Part shown: positions 18,040 to 27,354 of the stretch, piece by piece
Numbering within the stretch: position 1 is the first letter of the stretch
Layout of the letters: every line of letters starts with the position of its first letter
Origin: Rhodanobacter denitrificans
GTDB taxonomy: Bacteria; Pseudomonadota; Gammaproteobacteria; Xanthomonadales; Rhodanobacteraceae
DNA length: 64,000 nt
Assembly: GCF_000230695.2 (NCBI RefSeq)
Contig: NC_020541.1
Coordinates: 2,356,001-2,420,000 of the forward strand
Direction of reading: 5' to 3'
Position numbers and translations under genes: made by a program
The notes under the pieces: generated by a model
What the model was told of the DNA's origin: nothing
Seen by the model: only the letters and a program-made list of their open reading frames with translations
The model's database searches: none

Positions 18040-18149
18040 CCTCCCCCTGCTTGCAGGGGGAGGTTGGGAGGGGGTGAAGCTTTTGACGGCAGCCTTGGTT
18101 TGACGAAGAGCGACCCCACCCCAACCCTCCCCTACTGCGCAGGGGAGGG
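18040..18149. repeat. Twin-hairpin REPIN-like element, family A copy 1
   Basis: Two strong hairpins bracket a 61-base middle. Hairpin 1 is CCTCCCCCTGC (18040-18050) pairing with GCAGGGGGAGG (18053-18063). Hairpin 2 is CCCTCCCCT (18125-18133) pairing with AGGGGAGGG (18141-18149). The whole element recurs in reverse complement at 33268-33374, including shared middle sequence (for example AAGAGCGACCCCACCCCAAC). It follows the ABC transporter stop by 12 bases and may end both converging transcripts. Confidence 0.85.
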
Positions 18150-18179
18150 AGAGAAGCCGCTCTGTCCCCGCAAGTGGGC

Positions 18180-20117
<1,938 letters not shown>

Positions 20118-20395
20118 GGCAGTGTTTACCGAATCGGCAGCGAAACCGCCATTTTACCGACTTGTGCCAACGTCGACCGCTGCAGGAAGTGCCGATTCGC
20201 GCGCGGCCGGGACTGGGCACGCCGGCGCGCACTCAGTGCGCTCCGGCCAGGGTCTCGGGTTCGGGCGCGCGCCTTCACGCCTTCGTCCCGGGCACGGTGG
20301 TCCCATTGGTTTCCCACGAGTCGGCGTTGGGTGTCAGCCGCCGGGTCACGCCGGCTCTGGCGACGCATGCCGTGTCCAACCAGAAGGAGTCCCCC

Positions 20396-20896
20396 ATGAT
20401 CAAGCGCGTACTTCCCCTACTGCTCGGACTGTCGCTTTGCAGTGTGGCCTTCGCACAGGATCTGCCTGCCGCTGCACAGTCGACGACAACGACTACCCAG
20501 ACCACTACGATTTCCAGCTGGACCTCCCAACCGCCGACCGGCGCGTTGAGCGAGGAGGCCATCAAGGCCGCGATCGCCAACGCCGGCTACAAGGAGGTCA
20601 AGGGCCTGAAGTTCAAGGACGGCGTGTGGCGCAGCAAGGCCCGCGGCGGCAACAAGCAGTGGGCCGAGCTTGCGGTGGGGCCGGTGAGCGGCAAGGTCTA
20701 CGTCAGCGGTGCGCCGTCCAAACTCAACGAGGACGAGGTCAAGGCGAAACTGGCCGCCGCCGGCTACGAAAACGTCCATGACGTGGAGTACGAGCACGGC
20801 CTGTGGAGCGCCGAGGCCAGGACCCGGGGCGGCGCCGACGTCGAGCTGCTGGTCGATCCGGACGATGGCAGCGTAGTGGCCAAGTCGCACGATTGA
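20396..20896 (+). CDS. Exported PepSY-domain protein
   Basis: 166-residue protein with a signal peptide (MIKRVLPLLLGLSLCSVAFAQ), then a threonine-rich linker (STTTTTQTTT). Two PepSY-like repeats follow: IKAAIANAGYKEVKGLKFKDGVW and a related VKAKLAAAGYENVHDVEYEHG unit ending in VELLVDPDDG. PepSY proteins are thought to bind or inhibit peptidases, or to bind metals, in the periplasm. A strong AAGGAG at 20384-20389 sets the start at 20396. An upstream in-frame extension to 20108 is not protein-like. The gene is monocistronic. Confidence 0.82.
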   Translation: MIKRVLPLLLGLSLCSVAFAQDLPAAAQSTTTTTQTTTISSWTSQPPTGALSEEAIKAAIANAGYKEVKGLKFKDGVWRSKARGGNKQWAELAVGPVSGKVYVSGAPSKLNEDEVKAKLAAAGYENVHDVEYEHGLWSAEARTRGGADVELLVDPDDGSVVAKSHD

Positions 20897-21006
20897 TGCG
20901 CTGGGGTTGCGATGATTGCGGAAGCCCGGTGCGTTGCGCACCAGGCTTCTCATCATTGCGCCGTGGAAAGCAAACCCTCCCGCCCCGCAGTTCCCCCAAC
21001 CCCGGT

Positions 21007-21954
21007 CTATCGGCCTGCCGCAGGAAGCATCCCGATGGTGCGCAGCCAGGTCTCGGCCAGGGCCGGCCAGTGCGTGATCGGGTTCGACGTCGGTCGCAGC
21101 CCGAACGCATGCCCGCCATGGGCGTACAGGTGCATCTCGGCCGGCACTTTGGCGTTCTTCAACGCGATGTAATAAGCCAGCGACTGGTTGACGCCATCCA
21201 CGTAGTCGTCTTCCGCCTGCACCAGGAACGTCGGCGGCGTGTCGCGGGAGACCGGGACATTGGCATTGAACGTGTCGTCATCGGTCGCCAGATGCCCCGG
21301 ATAGATTGGCATGGCGAAATCCGGGCGGGCGCTTTCCCTGTCGGCAGCGTCCACCGGCGCATACAGGGGGCGCGCAAAGTTCGTGCTGATCTCCGCCACC
21401 AGAAAGCCTCCCGCCGAAAACCCGAGTACGCCCACCTTGTGCGGGTCGATGTGCCATTCCGCGGCGTGATGGCGCACCAGCCGCATCGTTCGCTGGGCGT
21501 CCTGCAACGAAGGCACCGATAGCTGGTAATTGTGCGGACGGCAATCGCATTGCCAGACATAAGGGATACTCGGAACGCGATACTTCAGCAGTACGCAGGT
21601 GATGCCCCTGGACGTCAGCCAGTCGCAGACCTCGGTGCCTTCGAGATCCATGGCCAGCCCCTGGAAGCCACCACCGGGAAACACCACCACCGCGGTTCCC
21701 GTGTTCTTCCCGATCGGGGCGTACACCGTCATCGTCGGCTGCGACACGTTGTAGACGCCGGTGATCGTCTTGCCGCCGATCAACTTCTTGCCGGTCGCGG
21801 TGTACTCCGGCCCCGGCACGGGCTGGGCATCGGGCGGCGTGCCGGGCCACAGGGGTATCTGCGCATGCCCGGCGGCGGGCTGCCATACCACCGTCTTCGC
21901 CTGCGCGCCAGCGCATGCAGCCAGCAGGCACAGGGCAATGATCCAAAGCTTCAT
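21007..21954 (-). CDS. Secreted alpha/beta hydrolase, BD-FAE/acetyl-xylan-esterase-like
   Basis: 315-residue protein with a signal peptide (LWIIALCLLAACAGAQAK). Hydrolase features in order: oxyanion region VVVFPGGGFQGLA, nucleophile GFSAGGFL, acid EDDYVDG and base GGHAFGL. IPLWPGTPPDAQP is common in esterases of the BD-FAE group that remove acyl groups from plant polysaccharides. The start is fixed by a GGAGGAG site ending six bases before the ATG at 21954. The substrate is not determined; polysaccharide esterase is the best guess, any short-chain carboxylesterase the alternative. Confidence 0.82.
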   Translation of the reverse strand: MKLWIIALCLLAACAGAQAKTVVWQPAAGHAQIPLWPGTPPDAQPVPGPEYTATGKKLIGGKTITGVYNVSQPTMTVYAPIGKNTGTAVVVFPGGGFQGLAMDLEGTEVCDWLTSRGITCVLLKYRVPSIPYVWQCDCRPHNYQLSVPSLQDAQRTMRLVRHHAAEWHIDPHKVGVLGFSAGGFLVAEISTNFARPLYAPVDAADRESARPDFAMPIYPGHLATDDDTFNANVPVSRDTPPTFLVQAEDDYVDGVNQSLAYYIALKNAKVPAEMHLYAHGGHAFGLRPTSNPITHWPALAETWLRTIGMLPAAGR

Positions 21955-22120
21955 GACGCTCCTCCGTTCCGGCGCTCGCCAACGCTGTGCGATCAACGCA
22001 GCAAACAGGCCCTGCATGCTGCGCGCCGCATCGGGCCTGCAGCAGCCGCTTCTATGGATTTCTTCGGGCAAGTCGGCGGCTGTCCACGATTCCCGCGCCG
22101 GGAACGCGGTGAAGTTGCTT

Positions 22121-23092
22121 TCAGTGCCGACGGCGCGCCGATGCGGGGCTGTCGCCGGCGTGCGCCGACCACAATCGACGCAGCTGGCGCGCCGAACCCA
22201 GCCCGGCGCGTTCGGCGGCGCGTTCCACGCTGTCGCCGCTGGCCAGTGCCTGGCGGGCGAGTGCCAGTCGCAGGCTGGCGTGGTAGCGGTTGATCGACAT
22301 GCCGCTGGCCTCGCGAAAATGGCGGGTGAGGCTGCGCACGCTCATGTGCCCGATGTCGGCCAAGCGCGCCAGCGGCCAGTCCTGGTCGGGCGCCTTGGCC
22401 AGCGCATCCTGCACGCGATGGATGGCCATGCTCATGTGGTTGCGCCCTTCCAGCCATGGCGACAGCGCCGGATCGCCGGACGCGCGCCGCACATAGACGG
22501 CCATCTCGCGCGCGACGGCGGCGGCCAGCCACGGCGAGCCGAGCCGGGCGATCAGGTGCAAGGCCAGGTCGATGCCCGCCGTGATGCCGGCGCTGGTGCA
22601 CACCTCGCCATCCTCGACGAACACGCGGCTGTCCATGACTTCGGCGCTGGGCACCAGTCGGCGCAGCGCATCGAGCAGGCTGTGGTGGGTGGTGCAGCGC
22701 CGGCCATCCAGCAAGCCGGCAGCGCCGGCCAGCAAGGCGCCGGAACAGACGCAGGCCAGCGACCGGCCGTTGCCGCCATGCTGCCGCAGCCAATCGACCA
22801 GGGCCTGGCTGGCGGGCGACGACAACACCGCCTCGCCGCTGCCGGTCGCGCCGCAAACCACGATCAGCGTGTGCTCGCCGAGCCGGGCCGGCAGCAGTTC
22901 GATGCCGGTCAGGTCCACGCCGAGCGCGGTCGAGGCGGTCTCGCCGCGCTGTATGGGCGCCACCATCCGCAGGCGCACCGGCAGCCCCATCGACGCGGCG
23001 ATCCTGAAGGCATCGGCCGCGCCGGCGAGATCCAGCAGGATCAGCGCCGGCGGCAGCACGAAGCACACCTCAGTGATCGGCGAGGACGTCAT
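22121..23092 (-). CDS. GlxA-type transcriptional regulator (DJ-1/PfpI plus AraC HTH)
   Basis: 323-residue regulator. The N-terminal DJ-1/PfpI-like domain (about 1-180) has VCFVLPPALILLDLAG, LIVVCGATG and the nucleophile-elbow-like ACVCSGALLLAGAAGL segment. The C-terminal AraC/XylS double HTH (about 220-315) has DIGHMSVRSLTRHFREASG and ALASGDSVERAAERAGLGS. GlxA-type proteins sense small metabolites and activate catabolic or stress genes. The start at 23092 overlaps the end of the upstream hydrolase gene by 23 bases, so the two are co-transcribed and the hydrolase is a likely target or partner. The end is close to the divergent esterase block. Confidence 0.86.
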   Translation of the reverse strand: MTSSPITEVCFVLPPALILLDLAGAADAFRIAASMGLPVRLRMVAPIQRGETASTALGVDLTGIELLPARLGEHTLIVVCGATGSGEAVLSSPASQALVDWLRQHGGNGRSLACVCSGALLAGAAGLLDGRRCTTHHSLLDALRRLVPSAEVMDSRVFVEDGEVCTSAGITAGIDLALHLIARLGSPWLAAAVAREMAVYVRRASGDPALSPWLEGRNHMSMAIHRVQDALAKAPDQDWPLARLADIGHMSVRSLTRHFREASGMSINRYHASLRLALARQALASGDSVERAAERAGLGSARQLRRLWSAHAGDSPASARRRH

Positions 23093-23618
23093 CGACGGTG
23101 CGAATGCGGGCAAAACGGCCATCCAGAACCAGCTCGGTACGCTGCTTGATGTCCTGCGCATCGTAGCGAGTTCCGCTGCCGGCGTGGATCATCGGAAAGG
23201 TCAGCGTCGCCTCGGTCACGTAGTCGACGGCGAAGCCGAGATCCGACGCCACGCGCGCCGTGGTCTCGCAACACTGTTCCGAGCGGATGCCGCTGACGAT
23301 GACCCGCTCGATGCCGCGCGCCTTCAACCAGGCCTGCAGGCCGGTGTCGGTGAAGGCGTTGTGGACATGCTTGTGGAACACCACGTCATGCGCGCCGGGC
23401 ACCCAATCCATCGGCCGCACCAGACCGGACGCCACGCTGAAATGCCCGTCGTCTTCGATGTGCAGGATCCGCACGATCGGCCAGCCGCGCGCTGCCGCCG
23501 CATCGAGCAGCTTCACCAGGTTTTCGCGGAAAGCGGGGACATCGTCCTCGCGCCAGTACGGCGCGTGCAGGAACGACTGCTGGACATCGATGACCAGCAC
23601 GGCAGGCAGCTTGGACAT
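23070..23618 (-). CDS. Isochorismatase-family cysteine hydrolase
   Basis: 182-residue cytoplasmic hydrolase. The catalytic triad of the family is visible: Asp in VLVIDVQQSF, Lys in VVFHKHVHNAF and Cys in SGIRSEQCCETTAR. The Ile-cis-like turn before the cysteine is also kept. Members hydrolyse isochorismate, nicotinamide, N-carbamoyl compounds or similar. A regulator of the GlxA type overlapping downstream suggests a dedicated catabolic or detoxifying pair. The start at 23618 matches the usual N-terminus; the region just upstream contains an inverted repeat. Confidence 0.85.
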   Translation of the reverse strand: MSKLPAVLVIDVQQSFLHAPYWREDDVPAFRENLVKLLDAAAARGWPIVRILHIEDDGHFSVASGLVRPMDWVPGAHDVVFHKHVHNAFTDTGLQAWLKARGIERVIVSGIRSEQCCETTARVASDLGFAVDYVTEATLTFPMIHAGSGTRYDAQDIKQRTELVLDGRFARIRTVDDVLADH

Positions 23619-23932
23619 GGGGCGACTCCATCGATAAAAGAGTCGCCACTGTAGGCAGCGCGCGAACGGTCAGCGAGCACCATGGCGGACCGCGAGCGGA
23701 CGGATCGGGCCAGTCCGCCAGCAGGACAAGGGCGCGCCTGCGCAGGCGCGCGCAACCGGTGCCCCGCGGACCGATCGTCACACCGGCTTCCCGTCCGACG
23801 ATCGATGGCGGCAGGTTTCGGCACCTTCCTGCGTGCGCGAAGGCACGGACCTTTCGTTTCGCGCCTTGCCTGCCGAGCCCTTCGCCCCGGCAGCAGTTAC
23901 GATACTTTCCACCCTGTAAAGCCGGGAGCACC
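23619..23932. promoter_or_regulatory. Divergent intergenic region with an 8-bp inverted repeat
   Basis: GGCGACTC (23621-23628) and GAGTCGCC (23640-23647) form a perfect inverted repeat around ATCGATAA, immediately before the hydrolase start codon at 23618. Its position over the ribosome-binding region suits an operator or translational control site, perhaps for the GlxA-type regulator. The rest of the 314-base gap shows no gene, although it must hold the promoters of the hydrolase operon and the GNAT gene. Confidence 0.45.
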
Positions 23933-24424
23933 ATGCGCGACGCCCTTGCCATCCGCGAGTTCAGCGACGAACTCGCCGTGCACTTCCGCGACATTAACGC
24001 GGAATGGATCAACGCCATGTTCCGCCTCGAAGCAACCGACCGGGACGTGCTGGAGAACCCGCGAGCGCGGATCATCGACGCGGGTGGCGTCATTCTCTTC
24101 GTCGAGGCCAGCGGGCTTGGGATCGTCGGTGCATGCGCCCTGCAGAAGACGGGGGCCACCAGCTACGAGCTCACCAAGATGGGTGTGCGCGAGTCGGCAC
24201 GCGGCATGAAGGCCGGGGAGTTCCTGCTCGCCGCGATCATCGAGCGGGCAAACTCGCTGGGCGCCGATCCGCTGTACCTGCTCACCAACACCCGATGCGC
24301 CGCTGCCATTCATCTGTACGAGAAGCTTGGCTTCCGGCACGACGCCGAAATCATGGCCCGCTATGGCGCACGCTATGAAAGGTGCGACGTGGCCATGCGC
24401 TACCACGCGGAAGCCTTGCGGTAA
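23933..24424 (+). CDS. GNAT-family N-acetyltransferase
   Basis: 163-residue acetyltransferase. The fold is readable as an N-terminal substrate segment (FRDINAEWINAMF), strands VILFVEASGLGIVGACAL and YELTKMGVRESARG, then the acetyl-CoA pyrophosphate-binding MKAGEFLLAAIIERANSLG in place of R/Q-x-x-G-x-G/A. The terminal signature is AAIHLYEKLGF. GGGAG just upstream supports 23933. The acceptor is unknown; GNATs of this size acetylate amines, antibiotics or amino acids. Confidence 0.82.
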   Translation: MRDALAIREFSDELAVHFRDINAEWINAMFRLEATDRDVLENPRARIIDAGGVILFVEASGLGIVGACALQKTGATSYELTKMGVRESARGMKAGEFLLAAIIERANSLGADPLYLLTNTRCAAAIHLYEKLGFRHDAEIMARYGARYERCDVAMRYHAEALR

Positions 24425-24660
24425 GCCACCTCGTGGCGTTCAGCACGGGCCCGCATGCCGCTCGGGGTCGAGAGCGCTGTTGTCGCGGATAAAAGCTGCA
24501 TGGCTTGAAACCCGCACAGCGCGCCACCCGACCCGCCTGCGCTCATAAAACGCTTCAACCCTGCCGCGCGGGCAGGAGGCGGCGTCGCGCAGCAGGCCCG
24601 CCGAGACCAGCGACCCCGGTACGCAGACCGGAAGATCTTCGCGACGGTCATAAAAACAAG
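24425..24660. other. Unassigned region
   Basis: No convincing gene. Three TAAAA-containing motifs (GCGGATAAAAGC, GCTCATAAAACG, GGTCATAAAAAC) recur at about 24487, 24542 and 24649 among GC-rich hairpin-forming sequence. This could be decayed mobile or repeat DNA. Open frames on both strands lack recognisable protein features. Confidence 0.35.
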
Positions 24661-24719
24661 ATGCCCGGGACAATCCAAGCGCTACCGCAGCCGCTACTAC
24701 ATTGTCACTGACACCTTTT
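24661..24719. repeat. Palindromic repeat, family D copy 1
   Basis: A 59-base unit with a left arm containing GGGACAATCC and a right arm ATTGTCACTGACACCTTTT. A related unit occurs at 26891-26951. Both share the centre GCTAC-GC-GCCGCT and the right end TGACACCTTTT. The second copy is clearly palindromic; this one is partly degenerate. It lies in a stretch of broken genes. Confidence 0.65.
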
Positions 24720-24738
24720 CCCACCTCAGCCAAAGAAA

Positions 24739-24757
24739 AGCCCCGCGACGCGGGACT
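24739..24757 (-). terminator. Rho-independent terminator on the minus strand
   Basis: Read on the minus strand, AGTCCCGCGTCGCGGGGCT folds into a tight hairpin and is followed by TTTTCTTT. It lies 33 bases beyond the stop of the frameshifted gene at 24790-25085 and would end the toxin-antitoxin transcript. Confidence 0.7.
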
Positions 24758-24789
24758 CTTCATGCAGCGTGTTGCCGTGCGGCCGACGA

Positions 24790-25085
24790 TCAGGCCGCCG
24801 CGGGCTCGGCTGGGGTGACCGGCGTCGAAGGCGCACGCGGGCCGCGGGCGAAGCGGGTGGCGAGCATCCAGCGCAGCTCCTCCACGCCCTGCCCCCCTTG
24901 CCGGTGACTTTGAGCACCGCGTAACCCTCCAGCGCATTGGTCATCAGGTCGCTGCCCACCGCCATCTGCGTGTCGTCACCGCGCTGGCTCAGCTTGGACA
25001 GCCGCGCCAGGCACGGACGCAGCGCATCCAGCGTGGCCAGGTCGCGACGATAGGCCGGACAAGCCGGTCTCCATGCGTACGTCAT
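24790..25085 (-). pseudogene. Small unknown gene, frameshifted in a C6 run
   Basis: The first frame from ATG 25085 reads YRRDLATLDALRPCLARL, DDTQMAVGSDLMTNALEGYAV and LKVTGKG. The reading then leaves at a run of six C (24892-24897 on the plus strand). Shifting one base restores QGVEELRWMLATRFARGPRAP ending at 24790, a natural continuation for a protein of about 98 residues. The protein is helical and I do not recognise its function. Its ATG overlaps the restored end of the antitoxin gene (ATGA), which suggests one operon. Homopolymer length error is the main alternative to true inactivation. Confidence 0.6.
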
Positions 25086-25389
25086 TCCCGATCAGGCACC
25101 AGTGCCAGTCGATAACCGAGCGCCTTCGCCACCTTCATGGTGTGTTGGCAAGGCTGGGTTTGCCTTCACCCGACAGTGCCTTGTACAGCCCGGCGCGGGC
25201 CATGCCAGCAGCCTCGGCCAGCTGGCTCATGTTGCGTGCGCGCGCCACCGTGCCGAGGGCTTTCAGCATGAATACGGGGTCGTTGGGCGCTTCCTCCGCG
25301 CAGGCTTCGAGATAGGCAGCTATGTCCGCCTCGGTCTCGAGGTAGTCGGCACTGTCGTAACGGGAAAAGGTCTCTCGCACGCCTTTCAT
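25082..25389 (-). pseudogene. HigA-like HTH antitoxin with frameshifted C-terminus
   Basis: The first frame starts at 25389 (MKGVRETFSRYDSADYL) and carries the Xre-type HTH of the addiction-module antidote family: EADIAAYLEACAEEAP, FMLKALGTVARA, MSQLAEAAGMARAGLYKAL and SGEGKPSL. It then stops early at 25135. The family normally continues TMKVAKALGYRLALVP; exactly that sequence follows in another frame and ends at 25082. Two extra bases in an AC repeat near 25141-25145 explain the shift. The shortened 84-residue protein keeps most of the HTH. Its ATG overlaps the toxin stop. Confidence 0.72.
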
Positions 25390-25688
25390 GATCCACGCTC
25401 CCACTCGGCTGCAACGCGCTGGGCTGTCTTGATATCGATACGCTGGGTGTGCTTGTCGCCACCGGCCAGCACCACCACGAGCACCGAGCCACGCTGCATG
25501 AAGTACACCCGATAACCGGGGCCGTAGTCGATCCGCAACTCGCTGACTCCGCCGCCTGCCGGCTTGACGTCACCAAAGTTTCCGTCGGCGATACGATCAA
25601 GCCGAGCCGCGATCCGTGCCCTGGCGCGGGCATCGCGCAGGCTGACGAATCAAGTATCGAACGTCGCGGATTTGACCAAGTCAAACAC
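25386..25688 (-). pseudogene. RelE/HigB-type toxin with premature stop
   Basis: Read from GTG at 25688, the frame gives VKSATFDT, then TGA at 25652-25650 where the family has tryptophan (TGG). It continues FVSLRDARARARIAARLDRI, FGDVKPAGGGVSELRIDYG, PGYRVYFMQRGSVLVVVLAGG and DKHTQRIDIKTAQR to 25386. The whole is a 100-codon RelE-superfamily toxin (addiction module killer protein) that would cleave mRNA at the ribosome. The toxin-first order and 4-base overlap with the antitoxin match HigBA-type modules. The nonsense codon at position 13 should abolish the toxin unless read through. Confidence 0.7.
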
Positions 25689-25941
25689 AGATAAAATGCA
25701 AACTGTGGTTGTCACTCAATCAAGCCATCGTAGGCGGCCGCGTACTCAACTCATGAAGTGCGGGAAGAGAGAATCTCGGTACGGCTGCTGCCCCGCGATG
25801 ATCGAACCCAAGACTCGACGCTCCGTCAACGAGCGAGCAGCCCACCAGGACGTGCGGTCAGGTGGACCCGCATCAAGTGAATCTGACGCCCATCCTTAAC
25901 TTCCTCCGTCCCGATTTTCGCGCACACATCGCGCGCGACGG

Positions 25942-26160
25942 CTACGCCCACGGCACCGATTCAGCGAGCAGCTCGCGCAACCGCGACTCGCTCATGCCGG
26001 CCAGATCCTGCTCCGCCAGCCGCATGTTCTGCGCGCTCATGGCCGTCTTGCGAACCGCGCCATCGCCGGAACAGGAGAACACCAGCAGCGTCCCCCCAAA
26101 CGAGCCATCCAGCACGGCCGCTTGCCAATGTCCGCCTGCCGCATCATCAAAATTGCGCAT
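25942..26160 (-). CDS. Small conserved-looking hypothetical protein
   Basis: 72-residue reading frame: MRNFDDAAGGHWQAAVLDG, GTLLVFSCSGDGAVRK and LAEQDLAGMSESRLRELLAES. It ends in VPWA. The pattern (short beta-strand N-terminus with HWQAAVLD, helical C-terminus) resembles small hypothetical proteins of Xanthomonadales from memory, but I cannot name a family. The start at 26160 is preferred; an ATG five codons earlier is possible. No clear ribosome-binding site is visible. It is divergent from ridA. Confidence 0.55.
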   Translation of the reverse strand: MRNFDDAAGGHWQAAVLDGSFGGTLLVFSCSGDGAVRKTAMSAQNMRLAEQDLAGMSESRLRELLAESVPWA

Positions 26161-26301
26161 GAAACCGGAACCCATCTGAAATGAAATTGGCGTCGGGCGG
26201 CAGTTCCCCGCCGACACCCCCGAAAGCCTACTACTTCGCTGCTGCCTTGGCGCTTCGGTCGGGTAACAATGGCGGCGACATCCCCCCACAGGAAGCCACT
26301 C

Positions 26302-26649
26302 ATGATCCAGCGTTTCGACACCGGTCCGCGAATGTCCGAAATGACCACCCACAACGACGTGGCCTACCTCGCCGGGCAAGTCCCCGAGGACACCGGCGTC
26401 GACATCGTCGGTCAGACCGAGCAGGTGCTCCATGCCATCGACGACCTTCTGCAACAGGCCGGCACCGACAAGACCCGCATCCTGCGCGCGGAAATCTTCC
26501 TGGCCGACATGGCCGACTTCAACGGCATGAACGAAGCCTGGGAAAAATGGGTACCGCAAGGCGCCACGCCGGCACGTGCCACGGTGCAAGCAAAACTGGC
26601 CAAGCCCGACTGGAAAATCGAGATCGTGATCACCGCGGCGATCGCGTGA
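26302..26649 (+). CDS. RidA/YjgF-family enamine/imine deaminase
   Basis: 115-residue RidA-type protein. Visible family features: DVAYLAGQVPED, VGQTEQVLHAIDDLL, RAEIFLADMADFNGMNEAWEKW, and the active-site arginine in ATPARATVQAKLA followed by IEIVITAA. These trimers hydrolyse reactive 2-aminoacrylate and related enamines formed by PLP enzymes. AGGAAG at 26290-26295 fixes the start at 26302; an earlier in-frame start at 26269 is unlikely. The gene is flanked by repeats and broken genes but is itself intact. Confidence 0.88.
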   Translation: MIQRFDTGPRMSEMTTHNDVAYLAGQVPEDTGVDIVGQTEQVLHAIDDLLQQAGTDKTRILRAEIFLADMADFNGMNEAWEKWVPQGATPARATVQAKLAKPDWKIEIVITAAIA

Positions 26650-26890
26650 TCGCCGGATACCACAGCCGAAAGCGGCGGAGCCGAGGCCTGGGAACGCCGC
26701 CACACCCCGGTTTACACGGTTCGGATGTCGGAAGTCGCCCCGGCATTTTTCTGGGCGCCAAGGCTTGTGACCCCGGTTTTGCCGATTACTGGCACTGCTC
26801 CGGCAGATGAGCATTCCCGCATGAAAACGTGGGGAAACCTCAGACTCTGACCCGGGTTTCTGCCGTTTGCGATTTGCGGGCACGACTCAA
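26650..26890. other. Unassigned spacer before repeat D copy 2
   Basis: With the following repeat this makes a 308-base stretch between ridA and the truncated DoxX gene. I see no gene, RNA or promoter of note. A CCCCGG-rich segment and two CCCGG(G/T)TTT motifs are the only regularities. Confidence 0.35.
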
Positions 26891-26951
26891 GGTATCAGGA
26901 ACAATTCAGGTGCTACGCGCGGCCGCTTCCAAATTGTCCCTGACACCTTTT
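26891..26951. repeat. Palindromic repeat, family D copy 2
   Basis: Left arm TATCAGGAACAATT (26893-26906) and right arm AATTGTCCCTGACA (26932-26945) match as an inverted repeat at 12 of 14 positions, enclosing GCTACGCGCGGCCGCTTCC. The right end continues CCTTTT as in copy 1 at 24661-24719. Its right edge lies just before the first recognisable codons of the DoxX gene, so it seems to have replaced that gene's start. Confidence 0.72.
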
Positions 26952-26958
26952 CGGCTTC

Positions 26959-27285
26959 TTGGCCCTTGCCGCTTTCTTCGTCGTGGGTTCGCTCAGCAAC
27001 ATCTTCGCCCCGGGATCCATCTACGAGGAATACCTGAAATGGGGATACCCGCGCTGGTTTCATTTCGTGACCGGATCGCTGGAACTCGCTGCGGCCATGC
27101 TGCTTTTCCGGGCGCCGAGTCGCCTGCTGGGCTCGGCACTCGGCTGCACTGTGATGTTTGCCGCCCTCGCGACCGTCATCATCCACGGCGAATACGGGCA
27201 CGCTGTGCCACCACTCGTCGTGGCGACATTGTCACTTGTGGTCGGCTGGATAAGCTGGCGCAAGCGGCCAACCGTCTCAGCGTGA
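26959..27285 (+). CDS. DoxX-family membrane protein, 5'-truncated
   Basis: 108 residues from a possible TTG at 26959. Four hydrophobic segments characteristic of small DoxX proteins are present: ALAAFFVVGSLSNIFAPG, FVTGSLELAAAMLLF, LLGSALGCTVMFAALATVI and VVATLSLVVGWISW. GSIYEEYLKWGYPRWFH is typical of the family. About 15 residues expected at the N-terminus, including the normal ATG and the start of helix 1, are absent, and repeat D lies in their place. It may be a pseudogene or use the TTG. DoxX-like proteins are membrane proteins of mostly unknown role, some linked to thiol/redox stress. Confidence 0.65.
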   Translation: MALAAFFVVGSLSNIFAPGSIYEEYLKWGYPRWFHFVTGSLELAAAMLLFRAPSRLLGSALGCTVMFAALATVIIHGEYGHAVPPLVVATLSLVVGWISWRKRPTVSA

Positions 27286-27354
27286 CTGACAGCACGGTAA
27301 CGGGCTCTGAAGACCCGGTTGGTTTCTCTAGTTCTTTCAGAGCCATGATCGGAT

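Noticed and set aside
18040-18149. Plain rho-independent terminator instead of a repeat
   Set aside because: The hairpins lack T-runs, and the entire 110-base unit recurs inverted 15 kb away, which points to a repeat element that may secondarily terminate transcription.
26161-26883. 313-codon minus-strand frame covering ridA
   Set aside because: Only its last 72 codons look protein-like; the rest is antisense to ridA.
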